DNA of 64,000 nucleotides from an uncultured Enterobacteriaceae bacterium (lineage in GTDB: Bacteria > Pseudomonadota > Gammaproteobacteria > Enterobacterales > Enterobacteriaceae): NCBI GenBank assembly GCA_947631255.1, contig CANRKT010000011.1, positions 1-64,000 of the forward strand, written 5' to 3'. Under the pieces are notes generated by a model. That model made no database searches. It saw only the letters and a program-made list of their open reading frames with translations, and was not told where the DNA came from. The translations under genes and the position numbers were made by a program. Below, one piece after another: positions 42,683 through 53,055 of the stretch; the stretch's first letter is position 1, and each line of letters begins with the position of its first letter.

Positions 42683-43204
42683 ATGGCAGAGAAACGCAAT
42701 ATCTTTCTGGTTGGGCCTATGGGTGCCGGCAAAAGCACTATTGGGCGTCAGTTAGCTCAGCAGCTTAATATGGAATTTTTCGATTCAGATCAAGAAATCG
42801 AGAAACGTACTGGAGCTGATGTCGGCTGGGTATTCGACGTTGAAGGTGAAGAAGGCTTCCGCGATCGTGAAGAAAAAATCATCAACGAACTTACAGAAAA
42901 ACAAGGCATCGTGCTGGCGACTGGGGGGGGGTCTGTTAAGTCCCGTGAAACCCGTAACCGTCTTTCAGCAAGAGGCGTAGTGGTGTATCTTGAAACCACT
43001 ATTGAGAAGCAACTCGCTCGTACTCAGCGTGATAAAAAACGTCCGCTGCTTCAGGTTGCTACCCCGCCTCGCGAAGTACTTGAAGCATTGGCGGAGGAAC
43101 GCAATCCACTGTACGAAGAGATTGCCGATGTGACAATTCGCACCGACGATCAAAGCGCCAAAGTTGTTGCTAACCAGATTATTAATATGCTGGAAAGCAA
43201 CTAG
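42683..43204 (+). CDS. aroK: Shikimate kinase 1
   Basis: This 173-residue P-loop kinase phosphorylates shikimate on the chorismate pathway. The Walker [17 protein letters not shown], the shikimate-binding [11 protein letters not shown], the GGGSV region and the LID-region Arg of [10 protein letters not shown] are present. It is almost identical to E. coli AroK. It is the first gene of the aroK-aroB-damX-dam-rpe-gph-trpS superoperon. Confidence 0.98.
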   Translation: MAEKRNIFLVGPMGAGKSTIGRQLAQQLNMEFFDSDQEIEKRTGADVGWVFDVEGEEGFRDREEKIINELTEKQGIVLATGGGSVKSRETRNRLSARGVVVYLETTIEKQLARTQRDKKRPLLQVATPPREVLEALAEERNPLYEEIADVTIRTDDQSAKVVANQIINMLESN

Positions 43205-43261
43205 TTCTGGCTTAAGAAACACTATGCCTGCGGGCAATGTTATTAAGGTAGGCTCCGCACG

Positions 43262-44350
43262 ATGGAGAGGTTGACAGTCACTCTTGGGGAACGCAGTTAC
43301 CCTATTACGATTGCTGCTGGGTTATTTAATGACCCGGCATCCTTTTGGCCGCTGAAAGCAGGCGACCAGAGTATGCTTGTAACCAATGAGACCCTGGCCC
43401 CTGTGTATCTTGAAAAAGTGCGCGGTCTTTTGGAGCAGGCAGGCGTAAAAGTGGACACTGTTATCCTCCCTGACGGCGAGCAGTTTAAGAGCCTTGCGGT
43501 CATGGATACCGTATTTACCGCTTTACTGGAAAAACCGCACGGCCGTGACACTACACTGATTGCACTTGGTGGTGGTGTCATTGGTGATTTAACCGGCTTT
43601 GCCGCGGCATGTTATCAGCGTGGCGTGCGGTTTATTCAGGTTCCTACTACCTTACTTTCTCAAGTAGACTCTTCGGTAGGTGGGAAAACGGCTGTCAATC
43701 ACCCGCTTGGGAAAAATATGATTGGCGCTTTTTATCAGCCGGCATCAGTTATTGTGGATATTGATTGTCTTTCCACACTACCTGAACGTGAGTTTGCCTC
43801 TGGCCTGGCTGAAGTCATCAAGTATGGCATTATTCTGGATGGCAAGTTCTTCCACTGGCTGGAAGAAAATCTCGATGCCCTGTTAAAGTTAGATAGCGAG
43901 ACTCTCGCTTACTGTATTCGTCGTTGCTGTGAACTTAAAGCAGAGGTTGTTGCGGCTGATGAGCGCGAAGGTGGTGTACGCGCTTTATTGAATCTGGGTC
44001 ATACTTTTGGTCATGCCATAGAGACTGAAATGGGCTATGGTAACTGGTTGCATGGCGAGGCTGTGTCAGCTGGCATGGTTATGGCGGCGCGTACAGCGCA
44101 GCGACTGGGTCAGTTCAGCGAAGCTGATGTTCAACGTATTATTGTCTTGTTGCAGCGTGCTGGTCTGCCAGTCAACGGACCAAAAGAGATGTCAGTTGAC
44201 TCGTATATGCCCCATATGATGCGTGACAAAAAAGTACTTGCGGGTGAATTACGTCTGATTCTACCATTAGCAATTGGCGCCAGTGAAGTTCGTGGTGGTG
44301 TACCACATGACGTTGTCCTGTCGGCAATTACTGATTGTCAGCATGGTTAA
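43262..44350 (+). CDS. aroB: 3-dehydroquinate synthase
   Basis: This 362-residue NAD- and metal-dependent enzyme converts DAHP to 3-dehydroquinate, second step of the shikimate pathway. The NAD-binding [39 protein letters not shown], and metal ligands in [32 protein letters not shown] and [10 protein letters not shown] are intact. It lies 57 bases after aroK, same length as in E. coli. Confidence 0.98.
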   Translation: MERLTVTLGERSYPITIAAGLFNDPASFWPLKAGDQSMLVTNETLAPVYLEKVRGLLEQAGVKVDTVILPDGEQFKSLAVMDTVFTALLEKPHGRDTTLIALGGGVIGDLTGFAAACYQRGVRFIQVPTTLLSQVDSSVGGKTAVNHPLGKNMIGAFYQPASVIVDIDCLSTLPEREFASGLAEVIKYGIILDGKFFHWLEENLDALLKLDSETLAYCIRRCCELKAEVVAADEREGGVRALLNLGHTFGHAIETEMGYGNWLHGEAVSAGMVMAARTAQRLGQFSEADVQRIIVLLQRAGLPVNGPKEMSVDSYMPHMMRDKKVLAGELRLILPLAIGASEVRGGVPHDVVLSAITDCQHG

Positions 44351-44448
44351 TGACTAACCTGTGCGATATTAAATATTAGGCGATATGCTAATTCTGGCAT
44401 CAGTCTGGATGTGCTAACTCTGGCATAAGCCTGTTAGTGGGGTGGTAA

Positions 44449-45609
44449 ATGGATAAGTTTAAACCAGAAGACGATCTGATTCCTGATCCCGATGATCGCC
44501 AGTCTGGGCGTTCCCGTAAACAAGATGCTTTTGATAATGAGCCACAGCTTAATGTTGATGATATCAATATTGACATGGACGATCGTCGAGTATCGAAATC
44601 GAAGCGTGTACGTGAAGATGATGAAGATGCGTATGCGACAGATGATGAAATGGCAGCAGATGCTCGCCCTTCGCGTGGACGTAAAAAATCAGTAAGACAG
44701 AAAACACCGATTACGCGTCAGTATTTGATGATGGGTACCGGTATTCTTGTTTTATTGTTACTTATTTTTGGTATTGGTTCTGCGTTGAAAGCACCCTCAA
44801 CCAGTACCGATACAGCAAGCCAGGCCTCTGGCGCTGAAAAAAGCATCGACTTATCCGCTGCCGATGAAAACAGCGGCTCAACGCCAGAAGAACCGACTAT
44901 CGTTTCTCAGTCTCAGGACTTCTCTATCCCACCTATTTCATCCACGCCCACTCAGGCTCAGAATATTCCTCAGCCGGAAGGTCAGCAACGTATTGAGTTG
45001 CAAGGTGATTTAGGTAACTCTCTGACACAACAACAGGGTCAGATTGAAAGTGTCGTGACTCGCTCAACATTACCGATGGAACCAGCAACAGTAGTATCTG
45101 TTTCAGGAAGCCAAATGACAGAGTCTCGTCCTGAGCGTAAAACTGCGGTGATTGAGCCGGCACAAAAAGTGCCAGCGCGTTCCCAGGCTACGGCACGGAC
45201 AGAAACTAAGTCTGCACCTGCCAGACACAGTGATCCGGCACCGAAATCGGCGAAAACCACACCGGTACAGTCAGCTCCTGTTGCACAAGCCCAAACCAAA
45301 CCTGCTGTACCAGCAGCAAGTGCGGGTAATACTCAGGCGCTAAAAAATGCAGCTGCGAGTAGTTATACATTGCAGCTTAGTGCCTCTTCAAACTCAGCAA
45401 ATCTGAATGCCTGGGCGAAGAAAGAGAATTTGCAAAATTATGTGGTATATCAAACCTCACGTAATGGTCAGCCGTGGTATGTTATGGTTAGTGGTATTTA
45501 TGCCACCACAGCTGATGCGGAACGTGCAGTATCAAGCTTACCTGCTGGTGTTCAGAGCAATAAACCCTGGATTAAGCCGATTCGTCAGGTTCAGTCAGAA
45601 ATTCAGTAG
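44449..45609 (+). CDS. damX: Cell division protein DamX
   Basis: This bitopic inner-membrane protein of 386 residues has an acidic N-terminal cytoplasmic part and one membrane helix (MMGTGILVLLLLIFGIGSAL, about 98-117). A long Pro/Gln/Ala-rich periplasmic linker leads to a C-terminal SPOR domain (YTLQLSASSNSANLNAWAKK, then YVMVSGIYATTADAERAV) that binds denuded glycan at the septum. It is about 40 residues shorter than E. coli DamX (428). The difference is in the low-complexity linker. Confidence 0.95.
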   Translation: MDKFKPEDDLIPDPDDRQSGRSRKQDAFDNEPQLNVDDINIDMDDRRVSKSKRVREDDEDAYATDDEMAADARPSRGRKKSVRQKTPITRQYLMMGTGILVLLLLIFGIGSALKAPSTSTDTASQASGAEKSIDLSAADENSGSTPEEPTIVSQSQDFSIPPISSTPTQAQNIPQPEGQQRIELQGDLGNSLTQQQGQIESVVTRSTLPMEPATVVSVSGSQMTESRPERKTAVIEPAQKVPARSQATARTETKSAPARHSDPAPKSAKTTPVQSAPVAQAQTKPAVPAASAGNTQALKNAAASSYTLQLSASSNSANLNAWAKKENLQNYVVYQTSRNGQPWYVMVSGIYATTADAERAVSSLPAGVQSNKPWIKPIRQVQSEIQ

Positions 45610-45671
45610 TAGCAAGCGCAGTCGCTGTCGGAACCTTTCCACAGCTGGAGAAGGTGTAATAGTAAGGCAGC

Positions 45672-46496
45672 ATGAAAAAGAATCGCGCTTTTCTTAAATG
45701 GGCAGGGGGGAAATACCCCCTGCTTGACGATATTAAAAAACACCTTCCTGAAGGTGATTGCCTCATTGAGCCCTTTGCGGGCGCAGGTTCAGTCTTTCTG
45801 AACACTGATTATCAACACTATCTTCTTGCCGATATTAATAGCGATCTTATTGACCTCTATACGATTGTGAAGCTGCGTGTGGACGAGTATGTTCACGAGA
45901 CGCGCTTGATGTTTTGTCAGCAGAACAATGAAGAAGCAGCTTATTACGGCTTCAGAACTGAATTTAATCAAAGCACGGACAAATTCCGTCGTGCAGTACT
46001 GTTTTTGTACCTGAACCGGCATTGTTACAATGGTCTGTGTCGCTATAATTTACGCGGTGAGTTCAATGTCCCGTTCGGGCGTTACAGAAAACCTTATTTT
46101 CCGGAAGAAGAACTCTATTTCTTTGCTGAGCACGCAAAAAAAGCCGACTTTGTTTGTCAGTCTTATGATGTCAGTATGATGAATGTAGTCGCAGGATCTG
46201 TGGTTTATTGTGATCCGCCATATGCACCTTTGTCTGCAACGGCAAACTTTACGGCCTATCACACAGCCAGTTTTAATGCTGCACAACAGCAACACTTAGC
46301 AGAATTGGCAGAAGCATTATACAAACAGCAGATACCTGTTTTAATTTCTAACCACGATACCGCGTTGACACGACAGTGGTATCACAACGCTACCGAGTTT
46401 CATAAGCTGCAAGTCAGACGAAATATCAGCAGAAACGGTAGTACCCGTAATAAGGTGGACGAACTTCTGGCGCTTTATCACTCTAAAGATGCTTGA
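45672..46496 (+). CDS. dam: DNA adenine methyltransferase (GATC)
   Basis: This 274-residue orphan methyltransferase modifies adenine in GATC and controls mismatch repair, replication initiation and gene switching. Motif I reads FLKWAGGKYPLL and EPFAGAGSVFLN. The catalytic motif IV is DPPYAPLSATANF. YLNRHCYNGLCRYNLRGEFN and the C-terminal KVDELLALY are also typical. It is close to E. coli Dam along its length but lacks part of the C-terminal tail. It lies 62 bases after damX. Confidence 0.98.
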   Translation: MKKNRAFLKWAGGKYPLLDDIKKHLPEGDCLIEPFAGAGSVFLNTDYQHYLLADINSDLIDLYTIVKLRVDEYVHETRLMFCQQNNEEAAYYGFRTEFNQSTDKFRRAVLFLYLNRHCYNGLCRYNLRGEFNVPFGRYRKPYFPEEELYFFAEHAKKADFVCQSYDVSMMNVVAGSVVYCDPPYAPLSATANFTAYHTASFNAAQQQHLAELAEALYKQQIPVLISNHDTALTRQWYHNATEFHKLQVRRNISRNGSTRNKVDELLALYHSKDA

Positions 46497-46542
46497 GCCG
46501 TTTCGTCCGCCACCGAAAGATGCATGACTACTGGAGAAGCGG

Positions 46543-47220
46543 ATGAAACAGTTTTTGATTGCCCCCTCAATCCTCTCTGCCGATTTCGCCCGTTTGGGTG
46601 AGGATACGGCTAAAGCATTGGCTGCGGGGGGAGATGTTGTTCATTATGATGTCATGGATAACCACTACGTACCGAACCTCACTATGGGGCCGATGGTATT
46701 AAAGGCACTACGTGACTATGGTATTACTGCCCCTATCGATGTTCATCTGATGGTTAAACCTGTCGACAGAATTATCCCTGATTTTGCCGCTGCGGGTGCC
46801 AGCTATATCACTTTTCATCCAGAAGCCTCTGAGCATGTTGACCGCACACTGCAACTGATTAAAGAGCATGGCTGTAAAGCCGGTCTGGTTATCAATCCAG
46901 CCACCTCACTGTCCTGGCTGGATAACGTGATGGATAAACTGGATGTCATTTTACTGATGTCTGTGAATCCAGGATTCGGTGGTCAGTCATTTATTCCTCA
47001 TACCCTTGAAAAGCTCCGCCAGGCACGTAAGCGCATTGACGAGTCAGGCTATGACATCCGCCTGGAAGTTGATGGCGGAGTGAAGGCCGAAAATATTCGT
47101 GCGATTGCTGAAGCGGGGGCGGATATGTTTGTTGCCGGATCGGCTATCTTTGGCAAACCAGACTATAAAACGGTGCTTGATGAGATGCGTGCTGAATTAT
47201 CAAAGGTTGGTCATGGATAA
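46543..47220 (+). CDS. rpe: Ribulose-phosphate 3-epimerase
   Basis: This 225-residue TIM-barrel enzyme interconverts ribulose 5-phosphate and xylulose 5-phosphate in the pentose phosphate pathway. The motifs [56 protein letters not shown] and [11 protein letters not shown], which carry the metal-binding His and Asp, are complete. It follows dam by 46 bases. Its end overlaps the gph start by 8 bases. Confidence 0.98.
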   Translation: MKQFLIAPSILSADFARLGEDTAKALAAGGDVVHYDVMDNHYVPNLTMGPMVLKALRDYGITAPIDVHLMVKPVDRIIPDFAAAGASYITFHPEASEHVDRTLQLIKEHGCKAGLVINPATSLSWLDNVMDKLDVILLMSVNPGFGGQSFIPHTLEKLRQARKRIDESGYDIRLEVDGGVKAENIRAIAEAGADMFVAGSAIFGKPDYKTVLDEMRAELSKVGHG

Positions 47221-47926
47221 GTTTAAAGGTATTCGCGGTGTTGCTTTTGACTTGGATGGGACGTTGATTGATTCATCTCTGGGGCTCAGTCAGGCGATAG
47301 ACATGACATTATATGCCATGGAACTGCCTGCTGCAGGTGAAGAACGGGTGATTACCTGGATAGGTAATGGCGCGGATATTCTGATCCAGCGAGCACTGAC
47401 ATGGGCTCTGAAAGACAAGCAACCCGCTCTTGGCCAGCTGGCGATGGCACGTAAGTTATTTGACCGTTTTTATGCTGAGACGGTGAACGAGGGGAGCTTT
47501 TTATTTCCGGAAGTGATGACAACGCTGTCAGCGCTCAAAGAAAAAGGACTCCTGCTTGGCGTGGTGACCAATAAACCCACACCTTTTGTCATGCCCTTGC
47601 TCGAAAGTTTTGGCATTGCACATGATTTCCAGGTCATTATTGGTGGGGATGATGTTAAACAGAAGAAACCGCATCCCGAAGCCTTGTTTAATACCATGAG
47701 TGCCATGAAATTAAGCGCAGACGAGTTGCTGTTTGTCGGGGATTCTCGTAATGATATCCAGGCAGCACAAGCTGCGGGATGTTTAAGCGTAGGCCTGACT
47801 TACGGTTATAACTACGGCGAAGCTATCGAACTGAGCAACCCAGACGTTGTATTTGATAGTTTCAGTGATTTATTGCCCTTACTTGGGCTACCACATCAAG
47901 CTAATCAGGAATCAGAACATGAGTAA
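47213..47926 (+). CDS. gph: Phosphoglycolate phosphatase
   Basis: This HAD-family phosphatase dephosphorylates 2-phosphoglycolate formed in DNA repair. Motif I is [11 protein letters not shown], motif II VVTNKPT, motif III Lys in KKPHPEALF, and motif [17 protein letters not shown]. The ATG at 47213 (overlapping the rpe end) gives 237 residues, about 15 fewer than E. coli; the tail is shorter. A longer in-frame opening inside rpe is not supported. It overlaps trpS by 8 bases. Confidence 0.96.
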   Translation: MDKFKGIRGVAFDLDGTLIDSSLGLSQAIDMTLYAMELPAAGEERVITWIGNGADILIQRALTWALKDKQPALGQLAMARKLFDRFYAETVNEGSFLFPEVMTTLSALKEKGLLLGVVTNKPTPFVMPLLESFGIAHDFQVIIGGDDVKQKKPHPEALFNTMSAMKLSADELLFVGDSRNDIQAAQAAGCLSVGLTYGYNYGEAIELSNPDVVFDSFSDLLPLLGLPHQANQESEHE

Positions 47927-48926
47927 GCCCATCGTTTTTAGTGGCGCACAGCCTTCAGGTGAATTAACCATTGGTAACTATATGGGTGCGCTGCGTCAAT
48001 GGGTGAACATGCAGGATGATTACCACTGTATTTACTGCATTGTTGATCAGCATGCCATCACAGTACGTCAGGACCCAGCAGCGTTGCGTAAAGCGACGCT
48101 GGATACACTGGCCTTATATCTGGCATGCGGCATTGACCCTAAAAAAAGCACCATCTTTGTACAGTCACACGTAGCAGAGCATGCACAACTGGGATGGGCG
48201 CTTAACTGTTACACCTATTTTGGTGAGTTAAGCCGTATGACACAGTTTAAAGATAAATCTTCCCGTTATGCTGAAAATATCAATGCCGGACTGTTTGATT
48301 ACCCGGTACTGATGGCCGCAGATATCTTACTGTACCAGACTACTCAGGTACCGGTCGGTGAAGACCAGAAGCAACATCTTGAGCTAAGCCGTGATATTGC
48401 CAGCCGTTTTAATGCCCTTTACGGTGAAGTTTTCAAAATCCCTGAGCCTTTTATCCCGAAGTCTGGTGCACGCGTGATGTCATTGCTTGAGCCGACCAAG
48501 AAAATGTCTAAATCAGATGATAATCGTAATAATGTCATCGGTTTGCTCGAAGATCCGAAATCGGTAGTGAAGAAAATTAAACGCGCTGTCACAGACTCCG
48601 AAGAGCCACCAGTAGTGCGCTACGATGTCACCAATAAAGCGGGTGTTTCCAATTTGTTGGATATTCTGTCAGCGGTAACAGGTAAGCCGATCGCACAGTT
48701 AGAAACTGAGTTTGAAGGCAAGATGTATGGTCACCTGAAAGGCGAAGTGGCTGAAGCTGTATCTGGCATGCTGACTGAACTTCAGGAACGCTATCATCGC
48801 TATCGTAATGACGAAGCATTTTTACAGCAAGTTATGAAAGAAGGGGCAGAGAAAGCCCGTCAGCGCGCCAGTGAAACGCTGAGTAAAGTGTACGAAGCGA
48901 TTGGTTTTGTTGCTAAACCGCTATAA
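47919..48926 (+). CDS. trpS: Tryptophanyl-tRNA synthetase
   Basis: This class I aminoacyl-tRNA synthetase of 335 residues has the HIGH-type motif in [17 protein letters not shown] and the KMSKS loop in [15 protein letters not shown]. The ATG at 47919 overlaps gph, so the two are coupled. Protein is nearly identical to E. coli TrpS. It is the last gene of the aroK superoperon, closed by a strong terminator. Confidence 0.98.
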   Translation: MSKPIVFSGAQPSGELTIGNYMGALRQWVNMQDDYHCIYCIVDQHAITVRQDPAALRKATLDTLALYLACGIDPKKSTIFVQSHVAEHAQLGWALNCYTYFGELSRMTQFKDKSSRYAENINAGLFDYPVLMAADILLYQTTQVPVGEDQKQHLELSRDIASRFNALYGEVFKIPEPFIPKSGARVMSLLEPTKKMSKSDDNRNNVIGLLEDPKSVVKKIKRAVTDSEEPPVVRYDVTNKAGVSNLLDILSAVTGKPIAQLETEFEGKMYGHLKGEVAEAVSGMLTELQERYHRYRNDEAFLQQVMKEGAEKARQRASETLSKVYEAIGFVAKPL

Positions 48927-48941
48927 TCAGCGGTGGTCATT

Positions 48942-48966
48942 ACGCCCGCAATAGCGGGCGTTTTTT
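48942..48966 (+). terminator. Intrinsic terminator of trpS
   Basis: Eight-base GC-rich stem ACGCCCGC / GCGGGCGT with loop AATA, followed by six T (48961-48966). Classic rho-independent terminator, 16 bases after trpS. Confidence 0.93.
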
Positions 48967-48974
48967 ATGTCCAG

Positions 48975-50348
48975 CTAGTGGTTTGAGAACCAGTTTAACT
49001 TGCTACGCAGGCCGACGACGGCCCCAACAATAATCAGCGCCGGGCTTGCAACTTGTTTGGCCAGCTCGCCTAATTGATTAAGCGTACCGTCTACTACCCG
49101 TTGATTCACCGCGGTTCCATTCTCTACCAGCGCGACAGGTGTCGTCGCTTCCATACCATGAGCGATTAACTGTTGCTGAATAAAGGCCGCCTGACCCAGC
49201 CCCATATAGAAGACCAGAGTCTGTTTTTCTGCTGCCAGGTTCGCCCAGTCTAACTCATCACCATTTTTTAAATGTCCGGTAACCAGGCGTACGCTCTGAG
49301 CATAATCACGATGAGTTAACGGAATACCGGAATAAGCCGAACAGCCGGAAGCTGCCGTAATGCCAGGCACCACGGAGAAAGGAATATTTTCATTACAAAG
49401 TGTCTCCAGCTCTTCCCCTCCACGACCAAATATAAACGGGTCGCCGCCTTTCAGCCTGACAACACGTTTACCTTTTTTAGCCTCATTAAGCAGAATCTGG
49501 TTGATCTCTGACTGAGGGACGCAATGGAAACCTGCGCGTTTGCCAACGAAGACACGGTCAGCATCGCGACGAACAAGATTCATAATATCGTCAGAGACCA
49601 GTCTGTCGTAAACCACAACATCGGCTTGCTGAATTTGTTGCAGGCCTTTGAGTGTCAGCAGGCCTGCATCCCCCGGGCCGGCCCCAACCAAAACGACTTC
49701 ACCCCGATTATCGAGTGGTGTGGTAAACAATGATGTCGTTTCCTGGTCAACCGCTTGCTTGTCTTCATTGGCAAGGTATTGCGCGAGTCTGTCATTGGTG
49801 AAGAATTTTTCCCAGAACATACGGCGTTCAGCCATCGTTGCGAACTTTTCTTTTACCCGTCCGCGCAATGAGCCTGCATAGGCAGCAATTTTACCGAGAT
49901 GTAACGGCAAAACAGACTCAAGCTTTTCTCGTAACAAACGTGCGAGAACCGGGGAGGTTCCACCAGACGAAATCGCGACCATGAGCGGCGAACGATCGAT
50001 GATAGAAGGCATAATGAAGCTGGCCTGCTTTGGTGCATCGACGACATTACAAAAGATGCGGCGTTCATCGGCAGCGTCACTGACTTGCTGATTAACGGCA
50101 TCATCATCGGTTGCGGCAATGGCCAGCCAGCAGTTATCCAGTAAAGCGGGTAAAAAATCGCCAGCCACCAGAGTAAGCATCCCTTGTTCAGCCCAGACGA
50201 CAAACTGAGGGGAAAATTGCTGGGCATTGACGGTAAGGCTCGCACCTGCATCCAGTAACAAACGTGCTTTACGTTCAGCTACAGCGCCACCGCCAACCAG
50301 CAGGCAAGCGCGGCCACGTAACTGACAAAATATAGGCAGGTGCTCCAT
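48975..50348 (-). CDS. cysG: Siroheme synthase (multifunctional)
   Basis: This 457-residue enzyme has two halves. The N-terminal half is the precorrin-2 dehydrogenase/sirohydrochlorin ferrochelatase, with [22 protein letters not shown] and [18 protein letters not shown]. The C-terminal half is the uroporphyrinogen III methyltransferase, with [19 protein letters not shown] and [18 protein letters not shown]. It makes siroheme for sulfite and nitrite reductases. In E. coli it is the last gene of nirBDC-cysG. Here nirBDC is absent and cysG stands alone, 8 bases after the trpS terminator on the opposite strand. Confidence 0.98.
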   Translation of the reverse strand: MEHLPIFCQLRGRACLLVGGGAVAERKARLLLDAGASLTVNAQQFSPQFVVWAEQGMLTLVAGDFLPALLDNCWLAIAATDDDAVNQQVSDAADERRIFCNVVDAPKQASFIMPSIIDRSPLMVAISSGGTSPVLARLLREKLESVLPLHLGKIAAYAGSLRGRVKEKFATMAERRMFWEKFFTNDRLAQYLANEDKQAVDQETTSLFTTPLDNRGEVVLVGAGPGDAGLLTLKGLQQIQQADVVVYDRLVSDDIMNLVRRDADRVFVGKRAGFHCVPQSEINQILLNEAKKGKRVVRLKGGDPFIFGRGGEELETLCNENIPFSVVPGITAASGCSAYSGIPLTHRDYAQSVRLVTGHLKNGDELDWANLAAEKQTLVFYMGLGQAAFIQQQLIAHGMEATTPVALVENGTAVNQRVVDGTLNQLGELAKQVASPALIIVGAVVGLRSKLNWFSNH

Positions 50349-50830
50349 ATTACATCCTCAATAAATACCAATAAAGACCACTTTTTCCCTAGCATATCAA
50401 TAACCCGAACGGATGAATACAACGATGAAAGGTGAGGGTTAATGAGCAGGAAGTTTTATGTCGACTCTTTTTGTAATAGAAAAGGTTTCAACTCAGGATA
50501 CTGATTTATCAGATTATATTGCTTTGATTAATAACAATAGTTGATCAGATACGGAGACATAAAAAAGCGATGAGTGGCATAGTCAGTCCGCTAAAGGAAG
50601 TGATCTATTCCTGAGATATCAAGCAACAAGAATTTCATAGCCATCATCGGATACCGTATTGAATGTAGAATCTATTTCAATTGAGGCCAATGATATGCTT
50701 ATCCCAGTGCCTGGCATCGATATAAAGGCCAAATTGAACGCAAAGCATGACTAAAAGCGCTGATTGCAAGGCAGGGAAGTAATGACACTACAGGGAGGAA
50801 GAGTATTGAATTGAACGAAGACTCTGAAAC
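50349..50830. other. Gene-free gap where nirBDC stands in E. coli
   Basis: About 480 bases between cysG and the tsgA terminator hold no frame with recognisable family features. Short fragments of open frame exist but resemble nothing I know, including NirB, NirD or NirC. It should hold the cysG promoter near its left end (minus strand). It looks like a decayed or deletion-joined region. Confidence 0.5.
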
Positions 50831-50862
50831 CTCTCCCCTAACTCGCGAAAGCCAGGGGAGAG
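50831..50862 (-). terminator. Hairpin after tsgA
   Basis: Nine-base perfect stem CTCTCCCCT / AGGGGAGAG with a 14-base loop, 11 bases after the tsgA stop on the minus strand. Confidence 0.65.
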
Positions 50863-50872
50863 TGGATAACAA

Positions 50873-52057
50873 TTATTTCTTAGTTTCTACTGGATGATTT
50901 GTGCGGTGTTTACTGACAAATGTCAGCAAGACACACATCACAAATGTTACTGCATACAATCCATTCGCGGTTAACAGTGCAGTATGAGGGCCACTGTGGG
51001 CAACGATAGGACCTGTTACCACGAAGGTTAACATGGTTCCAACGGTTCCGCAGGTCAGAATAAAGTTAACCAATTTTGGTGAGGGAATTTTGGTTTGTAA
51101 TGATCCGAGGGTGATAATCGTGGTGTAGATTGCGCTGGAGAAAAAGCCCAGAGCCAGAATGAACCATGCCAGATGATTTGGTTCACCGTGGTTAAACAGA
51201 TACATCAGTATCGCTGAAGCACCAATCAGAACCATCAGAATACGTTGTAAATCGAAGAAGCGCAGGATAAAGCTGAATGCCCACATGCCCAGCATATAAG
51301 AAAGCCAGAAATTACCTACCAGCTGACCGGCTTCGTTAATATCCATCCCTAAGGTTTTGGCATATTCAGGAACCCATGAGATAAAACCAAGCTGACCGAG
51401 GATATAGCACAGTGCGGCGATGGCCAGGAGCAGAACACCAACGCCCCATTTTTCTTTGGTGACCGGTTTGTTCTCTGCTACTGCATGTTTACCCAGGGCT
51501 GGGAAGGTACAACCCAGAGTGAGCAGGAAGATGGCAACGTAAATCAGTCCAATACAGATATAGACCCAGTACCATTCAATACTGCGCGCCAGTAAAAAGG
51601 CTGCGACAATCGGAAATATCATCCCTGCCATACTGAAGAATGAGTCAGTAAATAACAGGCGGGAACCGCGCTGACGGCCTTCATACATCTGAGTGATCAG
51701 GAAGGTACCGATAGACATTGTGATACCACTGACTATACCGAGTACGAACATAGACGCAGAGAATATCGCCAAGTTGTGACCGAAGATCAGACCGGCTATA
51801 GCCACTATCATCAGTAAAAAGCCGAAACGTAACTGTGTTTTCAGTGGGATGATTTCCATCAGCCAGGCATTCAAGAAGATGGCTATCAAGATACCGGCAT
51901 TCAGAAAGGTAAAGGTATTACTCATGCTGGAAACAGGAAGATCAAAGTACTTTGCAATATCCCCCATGACAATACCGGTGACAATAACTAGCGCACCGGT
52001 TAGCGCATAAGAGAAGAAACTTATCCAGAGCAGGCGATTTCGGCTGATGCTGTTCAT
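50873..52057 (-). CDS. tsgA: Major facilitator superfamily transporter TsgA
   Basis: This 394-residue protein has about twelve membrane helices and belongs to the FucP-like sugar porter branch of the MFS. It corresponds over its length to E. coli TsgA (393). The substrate is unknown; in Salmonella the gene was reported as selenite-inducible. Motifs [40 protein letters not shown] and [18 protein letters not shown] are recognisable. It is divergent from ppiA. Confidence 0.93.
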   Translation of the reverse strand: MNSISRNRLLWISFFSYALTGALVIVTGIVMGDIAKYFDLPVSSMSNTFTFLNAGILIAIFLNAWLMEIIPLKTQLRFGFLLMIVAIAGLIFGHNLAIFSASMFVLGIVSGITMSIGTFLITQMYEGRQRGSRLLFTDSFFSMAGMIFPIVAAFLLARSIEWYWVYICIGLIYVAIFLLTLGCTFPALGKHAVAENKPVTKEKWGVGVLLLAIAALCYILGQLGFISWVPEYAKTLGMDINEAGQLVGNFWLSYMLGMWAFSFILRFFDLQRILMVLIGASAILMYLFNHGEPNHLAWFILALGFFSSAIYTTIITLGSLQTKIPSPKLVNFILTCGTVGTMLTFVVTGPIVAHSGPHTALLTANGLYAVTFVMCVLLTFVSKHRTNHPVETKK

Positions 52058-52219
52058 TAGGAGTCCAGAAGAATAGAAGTGTAAAAATTATTGACACTGC
52101 GGATGCTAGTTAGTGTAGCCCTTAATGTCATTTTTTTAAATAAAATGTCACTCTTTTTATGACGAAAAGCTTTTGAATTCAAAGTTTCTATAACGTATTT
52201 TGGGTCTGGCTGGTTGACA

Positions 52220-52249
52220 TTTCACAGCAATTTGTTGATTTTTGTGAAA
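52220..52249. promoter_or_regulatory. Inverted CRP-like half-sites between tsgA and ppiA
   Basis: TTTCACA (52220-52226) and TGTGAAA (52243-52249) form an inverted pair. Each is a good CRP half-site, but the opposite halves at normal spacing are poor. E. coli ppiA is CRP-controlled, so this may be the equivalent element. Weak evidence. Confidence 0.3.
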
Positions 52250-52339
52250 GTAAATAACCGTAAATGGCTGGCACCCGCTGCTCCTCGTCTTTAGAATCAA
52301 ATGATTTGCTTTACTCACTGCCTTCGTAAGGAATTTTCC

Positions 52340-52912
52340 ATGCTCAAATCGACACTGGCGGCTGTTGCAGCTGTATTTGCTCTGTCCGCACTTTCGCCTG
52401 CAGCGTTAGCTGCAAAAGGTGATCCACGCGTTCTGTTGACGACTTCCGCTGGCAATATTGAGCTTGAGTTAAATAGTCAAAAAGCGCCGGTTACAGTAAA
52501 AAACTTTCTTGATTACGTTAACAGCGGCTTTTACAGCAACACCTCGTTCCACCGCGTTATTCCTGGGTTTATGATTCAGGGTGGGGGGTTTACTGAGGAT
52601 ATGAATCAGAAGAAACCCAATCCCCCTATCAAAAATGAGGCTGATAACGGACTGCGTAATACTCGTGGCACCATTTCAATGGCCCGTACCGCAGATAAAG
52701 ACAGTGCAACCAGTCAGTTCTTTATCAATGTTGCCGATAATGCCTTCCTCGATCACGGACAGAGAGACTTCGGTTATGCCGTTTTTGGTAAGGTCATTAA
52801 AGGAATGGACGTTGCAGAAAAAATTTCTCATGTCCCGACTCGTGACGTAGGCCCTTATCAGAACGTTCCATCAAAACCTATTGTCATTATTTCAGCAAAA
52901 GTCCTGCCTTAA
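52340..52912 (+). CDS. ppiA: Peptidyl-prolyl cis-trans isomerase A (periplasmic cyclophilin)
   Basis: This 190-residue protein has a signal peptide [20 protein letters not shown] ending at ALAA. A cyclophilin domain follows, with [24 protein letters not shown] and [15 protein letters not shown]. It isomerises prolyl bonds in periplasmic proteins. The ATG at 52340 gives the E. coli length and a proper signal; the frame open to 52301 has no homology. In E. coli yhfG-fic-pabA follow; here an amidase gene takes the yhfG-fic position. Confidence 0.97.
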   Translation: MLKSTLAAVAAVFALSALSPAALAAKGDPRVLLTTSAGNIELELNSQKAPVTVKNFLDYVNSGFYSNTSFHRVIPGFMIQGGGFTEDMNQKKPNPPIKNEADNGLRNTRGTISMARTADKDSATSQFFINVADNAFLDHGQRDFGYAVFGKVIKGMDVAEKISHVPTRDVGPYQNVPSKPIVIISAKVLP

Positions 52913-52993
52913 TTTCGACAGGCTGTGCGGAGACGAATTCCTCGCAGTCTGGTTTTTCTGCCATCTCTCCGTATTGCGATCAGCGAAAAGTGA

Positions 52994-53055
52994 AAGTTAT
53001 TACCTGAGAATGAGGCTATACCTATAGCTTCATTTCTGTCATGAGGTAATAACTT
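52994..53055 (+). promoter_or_regulatory. Two-part hairpin covering the ribosome-binding site of the amidase gene
   Basis: The outer stem is AAGTTATTACCT (52994-53005) pairing perfectly with AGGTAATAACTT (53044-53055), the last base being directly before the ATG at 53056. The inner stem is AATGAGGCTAT (53009-53019) with ATAGCTTCATT (53024-53034), 10 Watson-Crick pairs and one G-U, loop ACCT. The Shine-Dalgarno-like GAGGT (53043-53047) lies in the outer stem, so folding would hide it. It could be a translational switch, an RNA thermometer or part of a palindromic element; the sequence alone cannot decide. Confidence 0.6.

Noticed and set aside
47099..47212. Earlier start for gph inside rpe
   Set aside because: The reading there is an out-of-frame translation of the conserved rpe 3' end.
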